In this document: positions 8,149 to 14,429 of the stretch, piece by piece
Position numbering within the stretch: the first letter of the stretch is position 1
Layout of the letters: each line of letters begins with the position of its first letter
From: Oxalobacteraceae bacterium UBA6704
GTDB lineage: Bacteria; Pseudomonadota; Gammaproteobacteria; Burkholderiales; Burkholderiaceae_D
Direction: 5' to 3'
Assembly: GCA_002454505.1 (NCBI GenBank)
Contig: DKJA01000195.1
Coordinates: forward strand, 29,204-61,124
DNA: 31,921 bases
Notes under the pieces: model-generated
Seen by the model: the letters and a program-made list of their open reading frames with translations, nothing else
What the model was told of the DNA's origin: nothing
Databases searched by the model: none
Position numbers and translations under genes: made by a program

Positions 8149-8559
8149 TCAGGCGAGGAGGAACTTCGGCGGCCGCTCGGGGCCCGCCAGGTCGACGGCG
8201 GCAGGCGCCGCGGATTCGAAGGGAACGGTGGCAAAGCACGCATCCGCCGGCGGCATGGCCGCGGACAGCGAAGGCGCCAGCGGCGCGCCGGTGCAGCACG
8301 CGGCGGCGCTGGCGCATTTGGCGTGGCCGGTGGAAGCGTCGCCGTGATGGGAACCGTCGTGACCTTGATGAGCAAGGTCGCCGACGGCCTGGGCCGCCAG
8401 CATCGCGGCGTGGTCGTGCGGCTGGCTCATGTCCATTGCGACGTGCGCCGGCGGCGCCGGCAACGGCGCGCAGAACAGCATCGTGGCCGCGGCAAAGCCC
8501 TGGAACGGGACACCAGCCAGCAGGAACCACAGCAACAGTGAACGGAGCAGCGCTTTCAT
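8149..8559 (-). CDS. hypothetical exported Cys/His/Met protein, first gene of copper operon
   Basis: The product is 136 residues with an N-terminal signal or anchor (MKALLRSLLLWFLLAGVPFQ). The rest has scattered His and Met (VAMDMSQPHDHAAM, HQGHDGSHHGD) and a Cys-rich patch (CASAAACC), and ends ERPPKFLLA. It resembles small unnamed proteins found beside copper-resistance genes in Burkholderiales (DUF2946-like), but I cannot assign a family firmly. A start nine bases upstream (8568) is also open; neither start has a clear ribosome site. It is 72 bases from the His/Met-rich gene and in the same direction, so it is probably the first gene of the four-gene operon; the 124-base gap to divergent rhtA would hold the promoter. 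Confidence 0.65.
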   Translation of the reverse strand: MKALLRSLLLWFLLAGVPFQGFAAATMLFCAPLPAPPAHVAMDMSQPHDHAAMLAAQAVGDLAHQGHDGSHHGDASTGHAKCASAAACCTGAPLAPSLSAAMPPADACFATVPFESAAPAAVDLAGPERPPKFLLA

Positions 8560-8683
8560 CGCCGCCATGGTAGCACGGGGCGGCAGGGATGGGCCATGCC
8601 GAAAGCACGGCCATGGCCTGCCCTATCGCCCGGCATCGGTTCGATGTTACTCTTGCACGTTACCTTTATCGCACGCTGTTCGC

Positions 8684-9601
8684 ATGACCGATTCCCAGGG
8701 CGCTCACGCTCACTCTTCCCCATTGTCCGCACTGATGCCGTTTGCCGCGCTGCTGCTGTCGCTCGTGTCGCTGACGGCCGGCGCGTCGCTGGCCAAGCAG
8801 CTGTTTCCGCTGATCGGCCCGGCCGGTGCGACGGCCTTGCGGCTGATCTTCGCCGCCGCGATCCTGTCCGCCGTGTTCAAGCCGTGGCGGCTGAAGCTGG
8901 GCCGGGACTGGCGGCCGATGGTGCTGTACGGTGCGTCGCTGGGCGTGATGAACCTGAGTTTTTACTCGTCGCTGGCCTACATCCCGCTGGGCATCGCGAT
9001 TGCCATCGAGTTTACCGGACCACTGGTGGTGGCCGTGTTCACGTCGCGCCGCCGCATCGATTTCGTGTGGATCGCGCTGGCGATGGCCGGGCTGGCGATG
9101 CTGCTGCCGCTGCGCGACTCGGCGGCGGCGCTGGACTGGCGCGGCATCGCGCTGGCCCTGCTGGCCGGCGCCTGCTGGGCCGTCTACATCCTGGCCGGCA
9201 AGCGGGCCGGCGCGCAGCACGGTCCCGCCGCCTCCGCCTGGGGCATGCTGCTCGGCGCGCTGCTGGCAGCGCCGGTCGGCATCGCGCAGGCCGGCGCCGC
9301 GCTGCTTCGGCCGGACGTGCTGCTGCTGGGCCTTGGCGTGGCGATCATCTCCAGCGCGATCCCGTACACGCTCGAGATGATCGCGCTGCGCCGGCTGCCG
9401 GCCAACACGTTCAGCACGTTGCTGAGCGCGGAACCGGCCATCGGCGCGCTGATGGGCCTTGTGCTGCTGGGCGAGCGGCTGACCACGACGCAGGGTCTGG
9501 CCATCGCGGCGATCGTCGTGTCGTCGCTGGGCGCCGCGCTGAGCAGCCGCTATGCCACGCAGGCCAAGACCGACATTCACACGGAGCCACCGCCCCTTTG
9601 A
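8684..9601 (+). CDS. rhtA: threonine/homoserine exporter RhtA (EamA family)
   Basis: The 305-residue inner-membrane protein has ten predicted hydrophobic segments in two EamA repeats. It follows E. coli RhtA closely through GASLAKQLFPLIG, GATALRL, FKPWRL, YIPLGIAIAIEFTGPLVVAVF, GACWAVYILAGKRAGAQHGP and IPYTLEMIALRRLP. RhtA exports threonine, homoserine and related amino acids using the proton gradient. The start at 8684 is chosen because it gives the usual length; a longer frame upstream would run into the copper operon promoter region. It is divergent from the copper operon and 59 bases before the MBL-fold gene, which may be co-transcribed. Confidence 0.88.
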   Translation: MTDSQGAHAHSSPLSALMPFAALLLSLVSLTAGASLAKQLFPLIGPAGATALRLIFAAAILSAVFKPWRLKLGRDWRPMVLYGASLGVMNLSFYSSLAYIPLGIAIAIEFTGPLVVAVFTSRRRIDFVWIALAMAGLAMLLPLRDSAAALDWRGIALALLAGACWAVYILAGKRAGAQHGPAASAWGMLLGALLAAPVGIAQAGAALLRPDVLLLGLGVAIISSAIPYTLEMIALRRLPANTFSTLLSAEPAIGALMGLVLLGERLTTTQGLAIAAIVVSSLGAALSSRYATQAKTDIHTEPPPL

Positions 9602-9660
9602 GCCCAATGACCGGCGTAGTTCCTTATAATGAAGCCCGCACGCCATCCACCATCGCAGCC

Positions 9661-10503
9661 ATGAAACCGCAGATCCAGGCCTTCTTCGATTCCGCCACGG
9701 CGACCGTCACCTACGTGGTGCACGACGGCGCCACGTGCGCCATCCTCGACTCGGTGCTCGACTTCGACCCGAAGTCCGGCCGCACGTCCACCGCGTCGGC
9801 GGACCGCGCCATCGCCTACGTTCGTGAGAACGGCCTGCACGTGGAATGGCTGCTGGAGACGCATGCGCACGCCGATCACCTGTCCGCCGCGCCCTACCTG
9901 CGCGAGCACGTGGGCGGCCGGATCGGCATCGGCGCGGAGATCGGCGCGGTACAGAAGGCGTTTGCGCACCTGTTCGGCCAGGCCCGCCCGCTGCCGGAGT
10001 TCGACCACCTGTTCGCCCCCGACGAGGAATTTGCGATCGGCCGCCTCACCGCGCGGGCGCTGCACGTGCCGGGCCACACGCCGGCCGACATGGCTTACCA
10101 GGTGGACGATGCGGTCTTCGTCGGCGACACGCTGTTCATGCCGGACGTGGGCTCGGCCCGCTGCGACTTCCCCGGCGGCAGCGCCGCCACGCTGTACCGC
10201 TCCGTCAAGCGGCTGCTGTCGCTGCCGCCGGAGACGCGGCTGTTCATGTGCCACGACTATCCCCCCGCTGGCCGCGAAGCGGCGTGGGAGACCACGGTGG
10301 CCGAACAGCGCGCGCGCAACATCCATTTGCACGATGGCGTGACGGAAGAACAGTTCGTGGCGATGCGCACGCAGCGCGATGCGACGCTGGCGATGCCGAC
10401 GCTGATCCTGCCGGCGATCCAGGTGAACATCAATGCCGGGCGGTTGCCCGAGCCGGATGCGAACGGGGTGCGGTATTTGAGGATACCGATCGATTCGATG
10501 TAG
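9661..10503 (+). CDS. MBL-fold hydrolase, persulfide-dioxygenase (ETHE1/Blh)-like
   Basis: The product is 280 residues with the metallo-beta-lactamase metal ligands HAHADH (68-73), GHTPADM, GDT (D156) and CHDY. The stretch FMPDVGSARCDFPGG, and then ETTVAEQRARNIH, is characteristic of the ETHE1/Blh group, which uses one iron to oxidise glutathione persulfide to sulfite. A role in sulfide detoxification is therefore likely. No rhodanese or sulfide:quinone reductase gene lies beside it. The frame is open 54 bases further upstream to another ATG (9607), but the conserved start MKPQIQAFFDSATATVTYVV fits 9661. A palindromic repeat cluster begins 4 bases after the stop. Confidence 0.87.
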   Translation: MKPQIQAFFDSATATVTYVVHDGATCAILDSVLDFDPKSGRTSTASADRAIAYVRENGLHVEWLLETHAHADHLSAAPYLREHVGGRIGIGAEIGAVQKAFAHLFGQARPLPEFDHLFAPDEEFAIGRLTARALHVPGHTPADMAYQVDDAVFVGDTLFMPDVGSARCDFPGGSAATLYRSVKRLLSLPPETRLFMCHDYPPAGREAAWETTVAEQRARNIHLHDGVTEEQFVAMRTQRDATLAMPTLILPAIQVNINAGRLPEPDANGVRYLRIPIDSM

Positions 10504-10506
10504 CCT

Positions 10507-10626
10507 GGGGACTGTCGCGGCTGGGGACCGTCCCTGCAAGGGACTGTCCCCGGGGTTGATCTTCTGCTTGAAGATCGCCGAATTCAAAATCAACCCCGGG
10601 GACAGTCCCCGCTGGGGACAGTCCCC
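10507..10626. repeat. palindromic repeat cluster (GGGGACTGTCCCC family)
   Basis: Three left-hand copies (10507-10516, partial; 10523-10534, GGGGACCGTCCC; 10540-10551, GGGACTGTCCCC) and two exact right-hand copies in the inverted orientation (10598-10610 and 10614-10626, GGGGACAGTCCCC) enclose an inverted repeat GGGGTTGAT (10552-10560) / ATCAACCCC (10589-10597). It exactly fills the gap between two convergent genes, the MBL-fold gene and the M28 peptidase gene, so transcripts from both sides would fold into strong hairpins here. It has the same design as 4875-4993. Confidence 0.88.
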
Positions 10627-10631
10627 TTCGC

Positions 10632-12074
10632 TTACTTGAACTGCTCCGGCGCCCTGCCGATCGGCTGATCGATATTGGCCAGGAACCATGTCAACCCGGT
10701 CATCACGGCCACATGCCGCTTCAGGTTATCCGGGTTCACCTTGTCGAACGTGTCGGCCGGCGTGTGGTGGTAGCTGAAGTACGTGCTCATGTCCACCAGC
10801 GGCATGAAGCTCGGCACGCCGTCCGCTTCCAGCGCGTGCAGGTCGCCCGCGCCGATCACGTCGCGGCGGGTCAGCGCACCGGCGCCGATCGGCACCAGCG
10901 AGGCCTGCAGCGGCGCGAACAGCTTGTCGTATGGCGGGCGCACGCCGGCTACCACGCCGAACGTGCGGCCGGCCACGCCGCCGTCGCTTTCGATCGCGGC
11001 GAACTGCTTGTCGATCGTCGCCTTGTTGACCTGGTGGTAGGCGGCGCCGCCGCGGCCGCCGTTTTCCTCGTTCATCCACGCGATCACGCGGATCGTCCGG
11101 CGCGGCTTCAGGTTCAGCTTCTTCAGCGTTTCCACGACACCCATCGCGCTCGTCACGCCGGTGGCATCGTCGTTCGCGCCGGTGGCCAGGTCCCAGGAAT
11201 CGAGGTGGCCGGAAACGATGACGTATTCGTCCGCCTTGTCGGTGCCCGGCCAGTCGGCGATCACGTTGAAGCTGTCCGCATCGGGCAGCGTCTGCGGCGT
11301 CAGCACCAGTTTCATCGACACGGGGCCCCGTTTCGACAAACGGGCGATCAGCATCGCATCCTCGGCCGTCACGGCGGCGGCGGGAATGCGCTTGCCGTCT
11401 TCCAGCCGCGTGGTGCCGGTGTGCGTGATGCGGTAGTCGGCGCCGCCGACGGAGCGCACCAGCGCTGCCGCGGCGCCCAGGTCCGCGGCCAATGCCGGAC
11501 CGCGCGTGCGGAACGCCGAGCCGCGGCCGTATGCCGCGCCGCCCAGGCCGCCGTCGGCCATGCCCTGGTCGAACGCCACGTCGAACAGCACGATCTTGCC
11601 TTTCACTTCGGCGGCGCGGGCCTTCAGTTCGTCGAAGTCGCGGATGATGACGATCGGCGCCGTCAGGCCGGCGGCCGGCGTCGCGCCGGAACCGCCCAGC
11701 GCGGACAGCACCACCGTCTGCGTGACGCCCTGCGGACGGCCGGTGTATTCGACCAGCTGCGCCTTTTCTTCGCCGCGCACCCAGTGCGGCACCTTGACCG
11801 GTTGCAGCGTGACCTTGGCACCCAGCTTGCGCATCGTGTCGGCCACCTGTTCGACGGCTGCCGCGGCACCGACGGAGCCGGACAGGCGCGGGCCGACCAG
11901 GTCCGTCATGTCTTCCAGGCGCTGGTAAGCCCAGTCGCTCTGCATGGCCGCATCGCGGATCTTCGCCAGCGTGGCGGGATCGTTCGGGTTGCTGGCGGCG
12001 TGGGCGGCGCCGGCAACGAGGCTGGCGGCAAGGATGGTCAGTGCGGGCTTGACAAGGTTAATTCGAAAGTTCAT
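10632..12074 (-). CDS. exported M28 family zinc aminopeptidase
   Basis: The 480-residue product has a signal peptide (cleavage about residue 26, AGAAHA) and the M28 active-site set: H290 and D292 in SGHLDSWD, D302 in GANDDATG, E336/E337 in NEENGG, D364 in ESDGG and a His in YHHTPADT (436-437). These bind two zinc ions and provide the general base. A PA-like insertion lies between about residues 110 and 250. It should cleave N-terminal residues from peptides in the periplasm or outside the cell. The start at 12074 has a good ribosome site (AGGACGACGA); the longer frame to 12146 would hide the signal peptide and is rejected. It ends beside the repeat cluster and is divergent from the GNAT gene. 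Confidence 0.92.
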   Translation of the reverse strand: MNFRINLVKPALTILAASLVAGAAHAASNPNDPATLAKIRDAAMQSDWAYQRLEDMTDLVGPRLSGSVGAAAAVEQVADTMRKLGAKVTLQPVKVPHWVRGEEKAQLVEYTGRPQGVTQTVVLSALGGSGATPAAGLTAPIVIIRDFDELKARAAEVKGKIVLFDVAFDQGMADGGLGGAAYGRGSAFRTRGPALAADLGAAAALVRSVGGADYRITHTGTTRLEDGKRIPAAAVTAEDAMLIARLSKRGPVSMKLVLTPQTLPDADSFNVIADWPGTDKADEYVIVSGHLDSWDLATGANDDATGVTSAMGVVETLKKLNLKPRRTIRVIAWMNEENGGRGGAAYHQVNKATIDKQFAAIESDGGVAGRTFGVVAGVRPPYDKLFAPLQASLVPIGAGALTRRDVIGAGDLHALEADGVPSFMPLVDMSTYFSYHHTPADTFDKVNPDNLKRHVAVMTGLTWFLANIDQPIGRAPEQFK

Positions 12075-12191
12075 TCGTCGTCCTGTGTGAAGTGGAGTGC
12101 GCTCGGAACCCAATACCTTAGCCGATTTAACAATGTTTGGCAGCAACTAATTTGCGTTGCGTTCGATACGGGCTTGTTCTACGATGGCCCC

Positions 12192-12734
12192 ATGCTGAAG
12201 GGACCTCTCTGCACCGTGCGGCACCTGCTGAACACGGACCTGAACACGTTCATGGCGCTCGTCAACGACCTGCCGTCGCGGGGCGACTATTTTTCGGCAC
12301 ACTTCAAGTCGCCCGAGGCGATGCGGCGCGAGTTCCTGCAGAACGGCTTCGTCACCGACGACAGCGAACTGTTCGTCATCGAGGATCAGGCGCACCGCAT
12401 CGTCGGCGTCATCACCCATTTCAAGTGCCGCACGCCCACCAGCCGCGAGCTGGGCTACCGGCTGCTGGACCAGGAACTGGCCGGCCAGGGCTACACGACG
12501 GAAGCGCTGCGCATGCTGACGGATCACCTGTTTCGCGTCCACACGTGGCACCGGCTGGAAGTGCTGGCATCCCCGCTGAACGTGGCCTCCGTGCGCGTGG
12601 CGCAGAAATGCGGCTTCACCACCGAGGGCACGCTGCGCGAAGCCTTCTTCATCAACGGCCGCTACCAGGACGTAAACGTGATGAGTCTGCTGCGCCACGA
12701 ATGGGTCCGGATGGGCGGCTCGCGGGGCGGTTGA
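12192..12734 (+). CDS. GNAT acetyltransferase, RimJ/RimL-like
   Basis: The product is 180 residues with the GNAT acetyl-CoA motif ELAGQGYTTEALRM and the RimJ/RimL-type C-terminal stretch LNVASVRVAQKCGFTTEGTL followed by REAFFINGRYQDVNVMSLLR. Members acetylate N-terminal amino groups of proteins or small-molecule amines; the substrate here cannot be told. The start MLKGPLCTVRHL at 12192 is preferred, although no clear ribosome site precedes it. It is monocistronic: divergent from the M28 peptidase gene and followed by a 158-base gap before the glycine-zipper gene. Confidence 0.87.
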   Translation: MLKGPLCTVRHLLNTDLNTFMALVNDLPSRGDYFSAHFKSPEAMRREFLQNGFVTDDSELFVIEDQAHRIVGVITHFKCRTPTSRELGYRLLDQELAGQGYTTEALRMLTDHLFRVHTWHRLEVLASPLNVASVRVAQKCGFTTEGTLREAFFINGRYQDVNVMSLLRHEWVRMGGSRGG

Positions 12735-12755
12735 CGCGACTTTGTATCCAGACCG

Positions 12756-12785
12756 TTACATTGCCATGCTCGTTTGTAATAATCT
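12756..12785 (+). promoter_or_regulatory. possible sigma70 promoter for glycine-zipper gene
   Basis: TTACAT (12756-12761) and TAATCT (12780-12785) are spaced by 18 bases, about 107 bases before the start at 12893. This lies in the only AT-rich part of the gap. The match is moderate, and the leader would be about 100 bases long. Confidence 0.3.
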
Positions 12786-12892
12786 GTATGGGCACTGGAG
12801 GTTTGCACCGGCTGCGATAAAGTACACCCATACCAACGGCAAACGATCGAACCCGATCGGGCCGGCCGAATGGAAAAATAGGGAGAAATATC

Positions 12893-13327
12893 ATGTTGAG
12901 CAAAAAATTCCTGGGTGTGATCGTGCTGGGTGTTGCCGCCACGACGACTTCCGCTGCATTTGCCGCCGGCGACCGCGACTTCAATACCGCTGCGGGTGCC
13001 GTGCTGGGCGCCGCGATCGGCAGCCAGAACGGCTCCGGCGGTGCGCTGGTGGGCGGCCTGGTGGGCGCGGCGGTGGGCAATGCGGTCAGCTCCGACCACC
13101 GTCATCGCGGTTACCGTGACGGCTACCGCGGCGGCTACGTGCAGACCCGCGTGTACGCCCAGCCGGCACCGGTTTATTACGAACCCGCTCCGGTGTACTA
13201 TGCGCCGCCGCGCGTGCGCTACGTGGAACCGGCGCCGGTGTACGTCGAACGCGTGTACCGCGACCGCGGGTACTACTATGACGAGCCGCGTCATTACCAC
13301 GGTCACGGCCACGGCCACCGCCGTTAA
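12893..13327 (+). CDS. exported glycine-zipper protein with Tyr/Pro/His-rich tail
   Basis: This 144-residue protein has a signal peptide (MLSKKFLGVIVLGVAATTTS, cleaved near AFAA), a glycine-zipper segment (AAGAVLGAAIGSQNGSGGAL followed by VGGLVGAAVGNAV), then a low-complexity tail rich in Tyr, Pro, Arg and His (VYAQPAPVYYEPAPVYYAPP) ending HYHGHGHGHRR. Glycine zippers of this kind insert into or associate with the outer membrane. The function of this group is not known; the His-rich end may bind metal. A strong ribosome site (AGGGAGAAATATC) precedes the start, and a good terminator follows 22 bases after the stop, so it is a single-gene unit. Confidence 0.85.
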   Translation: MLSKKFLGVIVLGVAATTTSAAFAAGDRDFNTAAGAVLGAAIGSQNGSGGALVGGLVGAAVGNAVSSDHRHRGYRDGYRGGYVQTRVYAQPAPVYYEPAPVYYAPPRVRYVEPAPVYVERVYRDRGYYYDEPRHYHGHGHGHRR

Positions 13328-13348
13328 GCTTCGCTCGCATCGACAGCA

Positions 13349-13374
13349 AATCCCGGCGCCGCCGGGATTTTTTT
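13349..13374 (+). terminator. rho-independent terminator
   Basis: A 9-base stem AATCCCGGC (13349-13357) pairs with GCCGGGATT (13361-13369) across a 3-base loop and is followed by an unbroken T-run to 13374. It ends the glycine-zipper transcript and separates it from the kinase operon. Confidence 0.92.
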
Positions 13375-13413
13375 CGCCTTCCGCTGCCTTTTCACCCTCC
13401 CCCCGCTAGCTGC

Positions 13414-13430
13414 CTCCGGATCACCCGGAG
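13414..13430 (+). promoter_or_regulatory. inverted repeat covering the kinase ribosome site
   Basis: CTCCGG (13414-13419) and CCGGAG (13425-13430) form a perfect 6-base stem with a 5-base loop (ATCAC). The right arm contains the GGAG ribosome site of the kinase gene at 13437. In RNA it would hide that site; in DNA it could be an operator. No promoter is obvious in the short gap after the terminator. Confidence 0.5.
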
Positions 13431-13436
13431 AAACGA

Positions 13437-14429
13437 ATGCCAGCTTGCGACACCATCATCGCCCTCGAACGGGGCCATTACCGGCTGCGGGAACAGATCG
13501 GCGGCTCCGTCTACGGCACCATCTGGCGCGCCGAAGGCCCGCCTGGCGCAAACGACGTGGCGCTGAAGCTCGTCAACGAAACGCAGATGGCGCGGGCCCT
13601 GCCCGGCCAGCGCGAGCGGTGGATCGGCAGTGCCTGCAACGAGATCGCCTTCCTGCAATCGCTGCAGCCGTGGGATGGCCGCCACATCGTCCGGCTGGTG
13701 GACAGCGGCTGGCACGACGGCCTGCCCGTATTGGCACTGGAACTGCTGGGCGGCGACCTGGGTCGCCACGTGGCGCGGCGCCGCGCGCAGGACGATGCGC
13801 CGCCGTTCGCGCAGGTGCTCGACTGGATCGTGCAGCTGAACCAGGCGCTGGCCAAAGTGCATCAATACGGCTGGCGCTACCTCGACCTGAAACCGGCCAA
13901 TGTGCTGGTCGATGCGGCCACCGACACCGTCAAGCTGGCGGACTTCGGCACCAACCGGCTGCTGGCAGCGGCGCAGACGCACAGCTATTGCGGCACCGCC
14001 AACTGGCAGGCGCCCGAGCAGTTCTTCCCCGCACCCGAAGGCGGCTACGCGACGGGACGTCACAGCGATTATTTCGCGCTGGGCGCGCTGTTCTATTTTC
14101 TGGCGACAGGCCAGGCGCTGCGCTGGTGCGCCGGCTGCGGCCAGGCCTATCGCGAGCACCTCGCCGATGGCGCGCAAGTGCTGCGCGATGCCGGTCCGCT
14201 GCCGCCCGTGCTGGCCGATGACGAAGCGGCATTCTTCGCCGCCGCCGTGCCGCCCTTTGCTGCCCATCCGGCGCTGGACCTGCTGCGCACGCTGCTGGCG
14301 GCCGATCCCGGCCAGCGCCCCCACAACGCGCTGCACATCAGCCGCCTGCTGGGCACCGTGCGCGCTGGACTCGGCGGCCGCAGCGCCATCGTCCGCGGCA
14401 GTGCTGCCCGGCTCGAAGGCCGCGCATGA
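13437..14429 (+). CDS. cytosolic Ser/Thr protein kinase
   Basis: The 330-residue product is a Hanks-type kinase: a glycine loop (IGGSVYGTIW), VALK with Lys44, catalytic loop YLDLKPANVLVD with Asp150, DFG at 169-171 and CGTANWQAPEQ as the APE segment. The usual HRD is YLD here, which is tolerated in some kinases. The domain fills almost the whole protein, and there is no transmembrane segment or sensor domain, so regulation probably comes from partners. It is the first gene of a plus-strand operon with a SEDS membrane protein, FHA-like proteins and an SH3 protein. FHA domains bind phospho-threonine, so kinase and reader are encoded together. Its stop overlaps the next start (ATGA). Confidence 0.93.
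   Translation: MPACDTIIALERGHYRLREQIGGSVYGTIWRAEGPPGANDVALKLVNETQMARALPGQRERWIGSACNEIAFLQSLQPWDGRHIVRLVDSGWHDGLPVLALELLGGDLGRHVARRRAQDDAPPFAQVLDWIVQLNQALAKVHQYGWRYLDLKPANVLVDAATDTVKLADFGTNRLLAAAQTHSYCGTANWQAPEQFFPAPEGGYATGRHSDYFALGALFYFLATGQALRWCAGCGQAYREHLADGAQVLRDAGPLPPVLADDEAAFFAAAVPPFAAHPALDLLRTLLAADPGQRPHNALHISRLLGTVRAGLGGRSAIVRGSAARLEGRA

Noticed and set aside
4875..10626. CRISPR array
   Set aside because: Copies are too few, too short, palindromic and mostly contiguous, without uniform spacers.
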